A DNA stretch of 16,708 bases from Sulfurimonas sp. (GTDB taxonomy: Bacteria; Campylobacterota; Campylobacteria; Campylobacterales; Sulfurimonadaceae). The stretch covers positions 1-16,708 of the forward strand of contig JAMOMX010000077.1 in assembly GCA_027066935.1 (NCBI GenBank). Reading direction: 5' to 3'. Below are positions 7,262-15,887 of this stretch, piece after piece. Position 1 is the first letter of the stretch; each line of letters begins with the position of its first letter. Both the position numbers and the translations under genes were made by a program. Under the pieces are notes generated by a model. The model did not search any database and was not told the origin of the DNA. It saw only the letters and a program-made list of their open reading frames with translations.

Positions 7262-8595
7262 TTTATCTCCTTGAAATAATGCATTAAAATCTCAACACCT
7301 AAAAAAGCACCTATTAATCCAGGCGCTATAATATTCTCACCTGCAAAATATAAATTTTTAACTCTAGTTCGTGGCATTAAAACTGACAAACTTTTTTGTT
7401 TAGCTGAACAAAGCACACCATAAATACTACCCTCAACCCCATTAGAATAAAACTGTTTTGTCATAGGTGTTGAGCTGTCTAAGACCTCTATATTTTTAAA
7501 GCCTGATAACTCTTTTATACGCTTTAGATGAAATGCACACTCTTTTTCTTTTTTTATTTTATATTCCTCTTTTGAAAGGTTTTTATAATCTTTGTAGTAA
7601 CTACCAGTAAGTATAGTACACACTGTCTTACCCTCATGTTCACGGGATGGTAAGATAGATATAAAATCCTCACTCTTATCTCCATAATAATAAAGATTTG
7701 AATTGATTTTTTCATCTATCAAACAAAAAATAGATATAAATGATGGTGACTCTTCTAGTTCATCTATATGTTTAGTATAGCGAGTTTGTTTTTTATTAAG
7801 TTCATTAAACATCATCATTGTAACTTTTGGATGGACACTAGAGATAATAGCATCATAAGAATTTTTTTTGCCATTACATATTAAAGCATTTACACCATTT
7901 TCATCTTGTAAAATCTCTGTAACTTCAGATTTAGTTTTGATGGTAGTTGATTTTAGGGAGTCTTTTAGAGCATTAATTATAGCTCCACCACCACCTTTTA
8001 TTTTTTTTGTACCATCTAACATGTTTATAAATATTTTTGCATAAAAATCAAAAGATCCATTTTCAAAAAATACAGTTGAATAAAAAATTGTAAAATGTAA
8101 AAAGATTTTTCTTAATCTCTCATCCTCTATATCTTTCATAACTTCACCAATACTACGAGAATCAACTTTTACAAAACTTTCTGGTTGTGAAGATATTATG
8201 CAAGACTCATAACATGCTTCAAAAAAAGTCTCTATGTTTTTAGCTTCATGAGGAAAGTCTGATTGAAGTTTTTTTTTAAAATTTTGTGAACCATCAGGTA
8301 TGATATACCTCTTGTCATTTAAAAACAAAGTGTCAAAGTTTTCTTCGTAATCTTCTAGCTTTAATCTATCTAAAAGCCCAAGAGAATCCATGGAGTTATA
8401 TAAGTATTGGTCTTTTTCTAAGGCACCAGAGTAGTGAAATCCAATATCAAAAAGAACTTTCTTTCTCTTAAAAGAATCAAGAACTCCCCCAAGCTTATGT
8501 AGTCTTTCGTAAATAGTTGGGCAATAGCCTCTTTTTTCTAACATTAGTGCACATAACAGTCCACTTAAACCCCCACCTATTACGGCTATGTTCAT
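7258..8595 (-). CDS. FAD-dependent oxidoreductase, phytoene-desaturase (CrtI/CrtISO)-like
   Basis: This 445-residue flavoprotein has an N-terminal Rossmann dinucleotide motif, IAVIGGGLSGLL (residues 3-14), followed by the acidic ribose-binding end IYER. The region GTKKIKGGGGAIINAL resembles the GG-rich segment of CrtI-type enzymes. The C-terminal FAD signature is LYFAGENIIAPGLIGAFLG. Family members desaturate, isomerise or oxidise polyenes. In this operon it could introduce or isomerise double bonds in the polyene chain or oxidise the aryl ring; I cannot choose from sequence. The gene overlaps the ketoreductase gene upstream and the ketosynthase gene downstream by 4 bases each, so the three are translationally coupled. 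No transmembrane segment is obvious. Confidence 0.85.
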   Translation of the reverse strand: MNIAVIGGGLSGLLCALMLEKRGYCPTIYERLHKLGGVLDSFKRKKVLFDIGFHYSGALEKDQYLYNSMDSLGLLDRLKLEDYEENFDTLFLNDKRYIIPDGSQNFKKKLQSDFPHEAKNIETFFEACYESCIISSQPESFVKVDSRSIGEVMKDIEDERLRKIFLHFTIFYSTVFFENGSFDFYAKIFINMLDGTKKIKGGGGAIINALKDSLKSTTIKTKSEVTEILQDENGVNALICNGKKNSYDAIISSVHPKVTMMMFNELNKKQTRYTKHIDELEESPSFISIFCLIDEKINSNLYYYGDKSEDFISILPSREHEGKTVCTILTGSYYKDYKNLSKEEYKIKKEKECAFHLKRIKELSGFKNIEVLDSSTPMTKQFYSNGVEGSIYGVLCSAKQKSLSVLMPRTRVKNLYFAGENIIAPGLIGAFLGVEILMHYFKEIK

Positions 8596-9284
8596 CTAAC
8601 CATACCACCACTGATGTTGATAGTTTCACCTGTTACATATGACGCTTTATCAGCTAAAAAATATACACATTCTGCTACATCTTTAGGCTGACCAATGCGC
8701 CTAAGAGGGATAGCTTTTTTCATATCTTTTAATGGTAGATCTTTTGTCATTTCAGATTCAATTAAACCAGGGGCTACCGCATTAACACGGATTTTGTAAC
8801 GTGCAACCTCAGTTGAGAGTGCTTTTGTAAAAGCTATCATAGCACCTTTTGCAGCTGAATAATTTGTTTGACCTGCATTTCCAACTAATCCTGAGATTGA
8901 CGCTACATTTATAATTGCACCGTTTTTATTTGTAATCATACTCTTTAGAACTGCTTTAGTTACATAATAAGTTCCATTTACAGATGTATCAATTACATCA
9001 GACCACTCTTCATCTTGCATAAGAAAAAATAAATTATCTTTTGTAATTCCAGCATTATTAACTAACACATCAATCTCTAAAGGTTCAACCGCAGAACGAA
9101 CCTCCTCTTTGTTAGATATATCAAACTTTATAATTTCAGAGTTTAGTAATTTTGCTTGAATATCTTTAGCTTTTGTCTCATTAGTTCTGTAATTTAAATA
9201 TACAAAATATCCATTATCATGAAAATATTTTGCACAAGCTTCACCTATTGCTCCAGTAGAACCAGTTATAAGAACTTTTTTCAT
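8592..9284 (-). CDS. fabG: 3-oxoacyl-ACP reductase, FabG-type SDR
   Basis: This 230-residue short-chain dehydrogenase/reductase has the NADPH motif TGSTGAIG (residues 7-14), NNAG (76-79), and the catalytic Ser129, Tyr142 and Lys146 (NYSAAK). The C-terminus GETINISGGM is typical of FabG. It would reduce the beta-keto group of the growing ACP-bound chain, the step before dehydration in polyene formation. It is slightly shorter than housekeeping FabG (about 245). It overlaps the ammonia-lyase gene by 4 bases and the flavoprotein gene by 4 bases. Its position inside the cluster indicates a dedicated pathway paralogue rather than the primary fatty-acid enzyme. No dehydratase follows in the window. 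Confidence 0.9.
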   Translation of the reverse strand: MKKVLITGSTGAIGEACAKYFHDNGYFVYLNYRTNETKAKDIQAKLLNSEIIKFDISNKEEVRSAVEPLEIDVLVNNAGITKDNLFFLMQDEEWSDVIDTSVNGTYYVTKAVLKSMITNKNGAIINVASISGLVGNAGQTNYSAAKGAMIAFTKALSTEVARYKIRVNAVAPGLIESEMTKDLPLKDMKKAIPLRRIGQPKDVAECVYFLADKASYVTGETINISGGMVR

Positions 9285-10795
9285 ATAAATTCACCATCTC
9301 TAATCATTTGATTTACTCTCTTTATATCAATATCCATTCTTCTATCATTAGTAAGTTTTTCAACCTCTTTTCTAATAGTGGTATAGTTTTTTTGTAAAAA
9401 GACTGAACACTTCTCTTTACCTCTTAAATCAACACCCTGAGCCATACCTAAAAGAGCGATGCTAAGCATATTTGTTAAATCTGGTAACTGTTTTGCAAAG
9501 TGAAGAGCTGCTGTTGTTCCCATACTTACTTTATCTTGGTTAAATGATTCAGTTGGGCGGGAATGAAGTGATGCAGGAACTGTATTCATAATAACATCAG
9601 CAGTTAGTGAACTTAGAGTTATCTGCATAGCTTTAAAACCATGGTGAGTTGATTTTTTATTTAACTTTAGAGACTCCCCTAAACCTTTGTTAAATTTATG
9701 ATCAACTAAAAGTCCAAACTCTTTATCTAACAAGTCTGCTAAATTTCCAACACAGATACGCATAGTATCCATTGCGTGAGCTACATAACCACCATAGAAG
9801 TTTCCAGATGTATAAATTTTTTTACCAATAGGGTCAATTAGAGGGTTATCATTTACACCATTAATCTCTGTCTCAATCCATTTTTTAGCAATATCTAAGT
9901 TGTCATGAATTACACCTAAAACTTGTGGTGAGCAACGAATGGAATATCTATCTTGGATATTTTGTTCAGCTTCTAGGTGAAAGTTCTCGTATCTGCCAAA
10001 TGCTTCATGAGTTAGCTTAGAGTTTTCACATTTTTTTAGAATGTTTGCTGCAGCATTTTTTTGCCCATCAAAAGGTTTTGACTCATGAACAAATGGTTCA
10101 AGTGGAGTGATATCACAAAGGAGTAACTCAAATATAGATGCTACAAAACTCTCACTAGACTCAAGGAGTACTTCAAACTTTTCTATAGCATCAATCGCTA
10201 TAGCACTCATAGTAGCTGTACCATTCATAATCGCTAATGCTTCTTTTGGTTTAAATAAATAAGGCTCAATTCCAAGCTCTTTATAAACATCAGCAGTTGA
10301 ACGCTCTTCATCATTATATATAACTTCTCGCTCGCCAGCGATAACTGCTGCGATGTATGAAAGTGGTGTTAAATCTCCACTAGCTCCAACTGAACCTTTT
10401 GAGGGGATAAGTGGATAGATTTTATTTGCTAGTAAAAGCTCAAATCTTTTAAGCAAATCATAACTAATTCCACTCTTACCCTTTGAGAGGCTTATCATTC
10501 TGATAATTGTCATAATACGAGAAACTTCAGCACTTAAATTGTCCCCAACACCACACCCATGGAAACTAAATAAGTTATACTGTAACTCTTGTGCTTCTTC
10601 AAAAGCAGCATAGTTTTGACCAGCTTCACCATAACCAGTTGTTACTCCATAAATAGGGCGACCCTTTGAAATATTTTCTATTAAAAACTGATGTCCTGCA
10701 TTTATAAAGTCTATAAATTTCTGAGAATCATTTAATTTAATTTCATCATCATAAATAAAATTTTTATAACTAATTACTTTATTGTCAATTATCAT
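9281..10795 (-). CDS. HAL/PAL/TAL-family aromatic amino acid ammonia-lyase
   Basis: This 504-residue enzyme carries the MIO-forming Ala-Ser-Gly at 138-140 in GSVGASGDLTPLSY, the catalytic Tyr49 in IYGVTTGYGE, and the conserved NDNPLID segment. It eliminates ammonia from an aromatic amino acid to give a trans-cinnamate-type acid. At the substrate-selectivity site (LQYNLFSFHGCGVG) the pair is Phe78-His79. By family rules histidine lyases have Ser-His, tyrosine lyases His-Leu and phenylalanine lyases Phe-Leu, so this pair is mixed. TTG rather than NTG after Tyr-Gly-Val also favours an aromatic, non-histidine substrate. No other histidine-utilisation genes are nearby. By context it probably supplies the aryl starter (cinnamate or coumarate). 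It has a ribosome site (AGGA) in the 57-base gap before it, the largest gap of the operon. Confidence 0.88.
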   Translation of the reverse strand: MIIDNKVISYKNFIYDDEIKLNDSQKFIDFINAGHQFLIENISKGRPIYGVTTGYGEAGQNYAAFEEAQELQYNLFSFHGCGVGDNLSAEVSRIMTIIRMISLSKGKSGISYDLLKRFELLLANKIYPLIPSKGSVGASGDLTPLSYIAAVIAGEREVIYNDEERSTADVYKELGIEPYLFKPKEALAIMNGTATMSAIAIDAIEKFEVLLESSESFVASIFELLLCDITPLEPFVHESKPFDGQKNAAANILKKCENSKLTHEAFGRYENFHLEAEQNIQDRYSIRCSPQVLGVIHDNLDIAKKWIETEINGVNDNPLIDPIGKKIYTSGNFYGGYVAHAMDTMRICVGNLADLLDKEFGLLVDHKFNKGLGESLKLNKKSTHHGFKAMQITLSSLTADVIMNTVPASLHSRPTESFNQDKVSMGTTAALHFAKQLPDLTNMLSIALLGMAQGVDLRGKEKCSVFLQKNYTTIRKEVEKLTNDRRMDIDIKRVNQMIRDGEFI

Positions 10796-10852
10796 TTATA
10801 CTATTCCTGCGTTTTATTTTATATCTCTATTCTAGCAAAATCTACCCGAAAA

Positions 10853-11662
10853 TTAGTTTAATTTATTTGTTAATATTATTTTTTTGTATTTTTCATCATA
10901 GCAATCTATATAAATGAAGTCTTTTTTTAGCTCAATGTTTTCGTTTATTAAACTGCTAAGTATTGTTTCACAAAATGATATATTTTTATTTAAATAAAAC
11001 TTTTTACATCTTTTTGAGAGTATTATATTGCTCTTAGTATTGCTATCGATAAAATCTTTTATCTCATCATACATAAAGGAAGATGTAGAAAATTTTAGCT
11101 CTGCTATTGAACCCTCATCATTGGTAGATAAAAATTGATAAGAAGAGGAGCTTACAAGCTTAACATCATCACAAACATCTAACAATCTTTTATTTATAAT
11201 ATCTGGTTGACTTACTAAATCAACCGCACCCAATATTGCATTTTTATTTGTAGAATTTAAAGAAGCATATATAGATATTAGTGAGTTTATAAAAGTAAAA
11301 TTATCTGAAATTTGATATATATTTTTATCTTTTATATTAAGAGATGTAGCTACATAATAACTTGCAGTATTTCCAAGCATATTTATAAAGTCAAATGGTC
11401 TAATAAATTGCTTTTTTTCAATAACATAATCATGTGTTTTTTGCAAAATATCAATATTTCCTATATCGCTTGTTATATATAACTCTGTATTTGATTTAAT
11501 AATTATTTTTTCCTTTAGTCTCTGTGCGCCTATTAATGCCAAGTGGATGAAAGCATCTTGTCTTCTTGTATCAAGATTATACTTAGTTTTTAGCTCTTTT
11601 TTAAGTTCAATATTTTCTTTATCACTTCTAAAGCTACCAATAGCTTTTATATTTAATGTCAT
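10853..11662 (-). CDS. Cysteine-less ketosynthase-like protein (chain-length-factor type)
   Basis: This 269-residue protein looks like a reduced beta-ketoacyl synthase N-terminal domain. The segment MLGNTASYYVATSLNIKD followed by IYQISDNFTFINSLISIYASL aligns by eye with the stretch that carries the active-site cysteine in ketosynthases, but no Cys is there (Phe appears at that place). The C-terminal half with the two histidines is absent or unrecognisable. Its start overlaps the stop of an intact ketosynthase by 4 bases. That pairing, the missing nucleophile and the short length fit the 'chain length factor' partner of aryl polyene/flexirubin systems, which sets chain length in a KS-CLF heterodimer. 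It is very AT-rich and lysine/isoleucine-rich, hence diverged. Confidence in the KS fold is moderate; the CLF role is inference. Confidence 0.65.
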   Translation of the reverse strand: MTLNIKAIGSFRSDKENIELKKELKTKYNLDTRRQDAFIHLALIGAQRLKEKIIIKSNTELYITSDIGNIDILQKTHDYVIEKKQFIRPFDFINMLGNTASYYVATSLNIKDKNIYQISDNFTFINSLISIYASLNSTNKNAILGAVDLVSQPDIINKRLLDVCDDVKLVSSSSYQFLSTNDEGSIAELKFSTSSFMYDEIKDFIDSNTKSNIILSKRCKKFYLNKNISFCETILSSLINENIELKKDFIYIDCYDEKYKKIILTNKLN

Positions 11663-12780
11663 AAAGTTTTCTTTTTTATTATCAAAGATACATTATTGCC
11701 ACCAAAACCAAAATAATTTAACATAAAAAGACCACTTTTGCATTTCAAGTCTTCACTAAGTGGTTTATAATGATTCATAATATATTCTTTTGAGTTTATA
11801 GTCTTTGGGATAAAACCATCGTCAATAGCGGCCATAAATACAACTAATTCTAAAAGTCCGCAGGCACCTAATGTGTGTCCAAAATAAGGTTTTAAAGCTG
11901 TAAAAACAATATCTTTACAAAACACTTTACTAATAGCATTAATCTCAGCTAAATCATTTGCTAGGGTACTTGTTGAGTGTGTTTTTAAAGCTGTAATATC
12001 GTTTGGCTTTAAATTTAAAGATTCTAATGCAATCTCAATCACTTCACGAAAATCATCACCATTTTCACTTGCAGAGGTAATATTTAAAGAGTTGCAGTTA
12101 CTATATCCACCCTCAAGTGACCATAAAGATTTATTTAAACCAATTAAGACACCAGCTAGAGCTTCACCCAATACTAAACCATCTCTATTTTTATCAAATG
12201 GTTTTTGAGTTGAACAAGAGAGTAGCTTCATGGAGCTAAAACCATTGCTCATTATAGTTGAAAAAATTTCTATACCTAGCACTACCACATACTTAAAAAC
12301 ATCATTTTGTATAAGATTTTTTGCTTCAAGTATAGCATTTGCACTTGATGTACATGCAGTAGCTATTGTCATTGTATAGCCATTTAAACCTAAGTTTTTT
12401 GATATATCTTTAGCATATGTATCTATAGATAATTTTTGACTTTTATACTCTTTTTGCTCATATATAGTGGCTTTAATTGAATTGATAATATTTAGATCAA
12501 TCTGTGACGTACCTATGATTAATGCTGTTTCTTTTTTTTGTAGTGGGCTTAGCTTATCTGTGAGTTGTTTTATGATTTTTTTCATTGCATCATATATAGA
12601 TTTTGTATCTTCTTTTATTTTATCTTCAAATAAAAAATAAGGTATAGACATCACTCCATCTAAAGTATCTATCTCTATTTTAGAAGTTTTAATATTTTCA
12701 TCTTTTATAGCTCTTAGGGTTTCATCTAAATCCCCATAAGAAGAAAGTATTACAGTGTCTAATATATTTATATTAGCCAT
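11659..12780 (-). CDS. Beta-ketoacyl-ACP synthase, putative KS partner of the CLF
   Basis: This 373-residue ketosynthase keeps the full triad: Cys143 in IATACTSSANAI, His268 in LKTHSTSTLAND, and His302 in KPYFGHTLGACG. The PFDKNRDGLVLGE and LNYFGFGGNNVSLI segments are standard for KAS I/II. Its N-terminal 80 residues are diverged and it is shorter than a typical FabF (about 410). It overlaps the ACP gene upstream by 8 bases and the cysteine-less ketosynthase-like gene downstream by 4 bases. This suggests stoichiometric production of ACP, KS and CLF as one minimal type II polyketide synthase. It would condense malonyl-ACP units onto the aryl starter; product length is not readable from sequence. 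Confidence 0.88.
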   Translation of the reverse strand: MANINILDTVILSSYGDLDETLRAIKDENIKTSKIEIDTLDGVMSIPYFLFEDKIKEDTKSIYDAMKKIIKQLTDKLSPLQKKETALIIGTSQIDLNIINSIKATIYEQKEYKSQKLSIDTYAKDISKNLGLNGYTMTIATACTSSANAILEAKNLIQNDVFKYVVVLGIEIFSTIMSNGFSSMKLLSCSTQKPFDKNRDGLVLGEALAGVLIGLNKSLWSLEGGYSNCNSLNITSASENGDDFREVIEIALESLNLKPNDITALKTHSTSTLANDLAEINAISKVFCKDIVFTALKPYFGHTLGACGLLELVVFMAAIDDGFIPKTINSKEYIMNHYKPLSEDLKCKSGLFMLNYFGFGGNNVSLIIKKKTL

Positions 12781-13039
12781 TATTCTCAGTTAAAACTTTT
12801 GCTAAGTTATCTATAGTAGTTACTATGCGTCTAAAATCTTTTGGATCACCAACCCTAAAGTTAAACTTATTTTGCAAACCCATTGAGATTTGTAAAGCAT
12901 CTATGGAATCTAATTCTAAACCACTCTTATCTGAAAATATTTCAACATCATTTGCTATGTCATCTGGTGTAATATCCTCTTTTTCACACTCATCAATTAT
13001 CATTTTTTTAAGATTGTATTTTAACTCTTCAGTATCCAT
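12773..13039 (-). CDS. Acyl carrier protein
   Basis: This is an 88-residue acidic, helical protein with the phosphopantetheine site ELDSIDALQ, Ser45 being the attachment residue (the family motif is DSL; here DSI). The order of helices and a length of 80-90 residues are usual for a stand-alone ACP. It lies directly between the ABC permease (1-base gap) and the ketosynthase gene (8-base overlap) and is therefore likely the dedicated carrier for the cluster's intermediates. It should need a phosphopantetheinyl transferase; none is in the window. The BtrH-type protein encoded three genes upstream would use this ACP as acyl donor if the pathway works as inferred. Confidence 0.9.
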   Translation of the reverse strand: MDTEELKYNLKKMIIDECEKEDITPDDIANDVEIFSDKSGLELDSIDALQISMGLQNKFNFRVGDPKDFRRIVTTIDNLAKVLTENNG

Positions 13040-13040
13040 T

Positions 13041-14177
13041 TCATAGACCTTTTTTAATTCTAAAATTTAATATTATCATAGATAAGATTAAAGCAAACAT
13101 TCCAAATATAAGCAAAGCTATCACCTCATTTAAAATCATTTTTAGATCAGCTGACTTTAAAAAAATATCTAAAAAGCCATCAAGACCCCAAGACATTGGA
13201 GATAAATTTGCAAGGTTTTGCATAGACTCTGGCATAATAAATTTTGGAACCATCACCCCACCAATAGCACCAAGAAGGATATTTAATATTCCACCTATTG
13301 TTGTTGCTTGTTCACTAGAACTTGCACTCACAGCTATTAGAGATGACACGCCAATAGCTGAGAGGCTAAGAGCAAAAGATATGGCAAAAATAGCTAGTAT
13401 TGAGCCATTTATCTCTAAGGCGGGAGTATTAAATAGTGGTACCAAATAGATTCCTACCCCAAGCATTATCCAAACTTGAATTTGGTTTATAAACATATAA
13501 GGGATACTCTTTGAGAGAGTCATTGAAAACACTGTTACATTCATAGAATTAAGTCTAGCTAGAGTATTTTGCTTTCGTTCATTTATATATATAGTTGACA
13601 TTGGGATGATGATAAAAAACATTCCAAATACTATCCATGCAGGTACACTTTGTTGTGTTGAGTTTGGTATATTTTGACTGTTATTGTATTTTACACTAAA
13701 AAGTTTTTCATCACTTGTATCAAGTGATTTTATTATATCTGAAGCTTTTGTAGAGTATTGCTTCATCCTTTTTGACATCTCATTTAACTTTGCACTTAAA
13801 ACCTCTTTAGATAAGATAGATTTAAATATCTTTATTTGATCACTTTTAATAGAATCTTTAACTGCAATGTTTATTTTTATATTAGCACTCTTAGAGTATT
13901 CTTTTGGGATTTTAATAATAAACTGTGCTTTGTCTTGGCTTGATAATATGACAAAATTACCATTATTTGAAAGCCTAGATAGCAAATCTTTGCTCATCTC
14001 ACTTTGGTCTTTATCTTTTACAAATATACTAAATTCTATCGCTTTAGTTGAAAACTGATCCCTCATAGCTACTGACATTATAAGTATAAAAATAGCGGGC
14101 AATACAAACAAAGCTAAAAGGGCATGTTTATCTCTAAGTACAAGTAAAAACTCTTTTTTTATCATAGCACTAAGCAT
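13041..14177 (-). CDS. ABC-2 type transporter permease
   Basis: This 378-residue membrane protein has one N-terminal transmembrane helix (about 20-37), a large, mostly hydrophilic periplasmic domain (about 40-178), then five helices (about 180-198, 225-247, 258-283, 294-310 and 350-371). This is the usual ABC2_membrane_3 (YhhJ/YbhR-like) layout. The INERKQNTLARLNSM cytoplasmic stretch after the second helix matches the coupling region of the family. It overlaps the ATPase gene by 8 bases. Together they would form a half-transporter pair that moves a hydrophobic or conjugated product across the inner membrane. By context the cargo is the aryl polyene-type lipid or its precursor, but nothing in the sequence proves this. 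Confidence 0.88.
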   Translation of the reverse strand: MLSAMIKKEFLLVLRDKHALLALFVLPAIFILIMSVAMRDQFSTKAIEFSIFVKDKDQSEMSKDLLSRLSNNGNFVILSSQDKAQFIIKIPKEYSKSANIKINIAVKDSIKSDQIKIFKSILSKEVLSAKLNEMSKRMKQYSTKASDIIKSLDTSDEKLFSVKYNNSQNIPNSTQQSVPAWIVFGMFFIIIPMSTIYINERKQNTLARLNSMNVTVFSMTLSKSIPYMFINQIQVWIMLGVGIYLVPLFNTPALEINGSILAIFAISFALSLSAIGVSSLIAVSASSSEQATTIGGILNILLGAIGGVMVPKFIMPESMQNLANLSPMSWGLDGFLDIFLKSADLKMILNEVIALLIFGMFALILSMIILNFRIKKGL

Positions 14178-14883
14178 CTAGCTCACCTGTGATTTTTAAA
14201 AAATGTTGCTCTAAAGAGGTTGTTGCTTTATCAGATAACAAGTTCTCTAAAGAGTTTTGCTCTATTAGTTTTCCTTTATCAATAATAGCTACCTCATCAC
14301 AAATTTTTTCTATCTCATTCATGTAGTGACTTGTATATACAACTGTAATACCTAAGCTTTTATAATTTTTAATTGAGTTAAGTATTTCATTTCTACTTTT
14401 TGGATCAATACCAACAGTAGGTTCATCAAAATATATAACTTTTGGATTATTTAGCAACCCTATAGCTATATTTAATCTTCTTTTTTGCCCACCTGATAGA
14501 GATGAAGCTTTTTGTTTTAACATACCTTGTAGGGAGTTTATCTCTAATGCTTTTTCAAAATCTTCTTTTTTGGCATTTTGGATTTTTGAGAAAAAATCTA
14601 AATTCTCACCAACACTAAGATTTTCATAAAAGGCAAGGTGCTGAGGAATTATGGAGCTAATAGAGTTAATCTCTCTTTTTTGTGTTTTGATATCAAGACC
14701 AAAGATACTTATATCGCCACTATCAATATTTAAGAGATTATTTAGTATAGAAAGGAGTGTAGTTTTACCAGCACCGTTTACACCGAGTAGTCCAAAAATT
14801 GAACCATTTTCAATAGTTAAAGAAAAATTATCTAGTGCTTTTTTATCTTTGTAAGATTTAGTAATATTGGATATTTTTATCAT
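14170..14883 (-). CDS. ABC transporter ATP-binding protein
   Basis: This 237-residue ATPase has Walker A GVNGAGKTT (34-42), Q-loop Gln81, signature LSGGQ (129-133), Walker B VIYFDEP (149-155) and switch His186 (YTSHYM). It is a single nucleotide-binding domain of normal length for ABC-2 export systems (CcmA/DrrA-like). It lies 5 bases after the BtrH-type gene and overlaps the permease gene by 8 bases, so the two should form one complex as a homodimeric ATPase with paired permeases. A role in exporting the cluster product is inferred from context. Confidence 0.92.
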   Translation of the reverse strand: MIKISNITKSYKDKKALDNFSLTIENGSIFGLLGVNGAGKTTLLSILNNLLNIDSGDISIFGLDIKTQKREINSISSIIPQHLAFYENLSVGENLDFFSKIQNAKKEDFEKALEINSLQGMLKQKASSLSGGQKRRLNIAIGLLNNPKVIYFDEPTVGIDPKSRNEILNSIKNYKSLGITVVYTSHYMNEIEKICDEVAIIDKGKLIEQNSLENLLSDKATTSLEQHFLKITGELDA

Positions 14884-14888
14884 TTTAT

Positions 14889-15887
14889 TTAGCCGTTAAA
14901 CTCTGACATTTTATGATACACTTCCTCCTCGGCGTCATGAACTAAGAGCAACTTTTCACTAACAGCCTTAAAGTCTATCTCTTTTTTAGATTTTATTGAT
15001 TTAGCTATCATCAATGCAAACTCTCTCCACTTATCTCCAACCTCTAACATCATCTGAGAGCTTTTTTTAAGTGTCTCATCATCTTCAAACAATTGACTTG
15101 CCTCTTTTAAAAATGAAGCGTACATATATCTAAAACCAGCACCACCAGTACCAATCTCTTCTTGATTTCTAATTATGTGACCTAAAAAAAGTTTAGCATA
15201 TTTAGTCTCTTTTTTTTCTAACTTTAAAATAGCTTTTGCCAAAGACTTAATCCCTTTTAATCCAGCAATTGGTACTGGAGTTTTAAGCATTGATTTTGCT
15301 GTTTTATGGATAGCTTTTTTAGTAATTTTTTTTAGATCTATATCTTTTGGAATATATACAGGATAATATAAAAGTCCTTTTGGAGCCATCATACCCTTAG
15401 CAAATCTAGATTTAGCAAAAGCAGAACTATCACATCTAACAGAGTGCTCAAACACAGGGTCACTAATGAGATACTCATCACCCTCTTTTCCAAAAATCAT
15501 AAGGTTATGTACATTAAAATGAAATCTCATCTCATCTGGAAAATATGGTAACCAATAGATAGAAGTTTGGGCACCCACAAGTTTATTTTCACTAAGGAGT
15601 TCATCAAGTCTTGCTTCCCCTTTTTCTTTAGATGAAAAAGTTTCCAATTTCATTTTAATTTTTAGATTTTTTTGGAGATTTTTAATAATTGATTTTGGCA
15701 TAGACCTATAACCAATCATAGGCATTCCACCTATTTTTATAAAAGGTAAATATGCGAAAGTTAAAGCATTTGAGAGTCCAAAAACCATAGGCTCACTTAA
15801 ATTAAGTCCATAATAACTTAACATCGAAGACATCACTCCACTTTCACAATGTGCAGAGTGTGAGTGTTTATAATCAGTAACTGTCAT
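14889..15887 (-). CDS. BtrH N-terminal-domain acyltransferase-like protein
   Basis: This 332-residue protein starts with the BtrH_N pattern: HSHSAHCESGVMSSMLSYYG places Cys14 at the head of a helix, VHNLMIFGKEGDEYLISDP supplies His127, and Asp143 completes a papain-like Cys-His-Asp triad. In butirosin biosynthesis BtrH moves an acyl chain from an ACP to an aminoglycoside, so this protein may transfer the aryl-polyene chain from the cluster ACP to an acceptor (lipid, sugar or resorcinol). The C-terminal half is helical and lysine-rich, like the DUF4872 part usually fused to BtrH_N. Its ATG overlaps the upstream gene's TAA by one base (TAATG). Proteins of this type are recurrent in flexirubin and aryl polyene clusters, as I recall; the acceptor is unknown. 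Confidence 0.78.
   Translation of the reverse strand: MTVTDYKHSHSAHCESGVMSSMLSYYGLNLSEPMVFGLSNALTFAYLPFIKIGGMPMIGYRSMPKSIIKNLQKNLKIKMKLETFSSKEKGEARLDELLSENKLVGAQTSIYWLPYFPDEMRFHFNVHNLMIFGKEGDEYLISDPVFEHSVRCDSSAFAKSRFAKGMMAPKGLLYYPVYIPKDIDLKKITKKAIHKTAKSMLKTPVPIAGLKGIKSLAKAILKLEKKETKYAKLFLGHIIRNQEEIGTGGAGFRYMYASFLKEASQLFEDDETLKKSSQMMLEVGDKWREFALMIAKSIKSKKEIDFKAVSEKLLLVHDAEEEVYHKMSEFNG

Noticed and set aside
9281..10795. Histidine ammonia-lyase (hutH) of histidine catabolism
   Set aside because: There are no hut genes nearby, it has TTG rather than NTG after Tyr-Gly-Val, and it sits inside a polyketide operon with overlapping genes.
10796..10852. Internal promoter before the ammonia-lyase gene (TATAAAAT on the minus strand)
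   Set aside because: There is no -35-like match at proper spacing and the local AT content makes a chance match likely; only the ribosome site is convincing.
12825..13046. Plus-strand ORF of 73 residues
   Set aside because: It is antisense to the ACP gene, which has a clear phosphopantetheine site, and its serine-rich translation resembles no protein.
13867..14058. Plus-strand ORF of 63 residues
   Set aside because: It lies wholly antisense to the ABC permease gene and has no ribosome site or recognisable motif.
14651..14854. Plus-strand ORF of 67 residues
   Set aside because: It is the antisense shadow of the ABC ATPase Walker A region.
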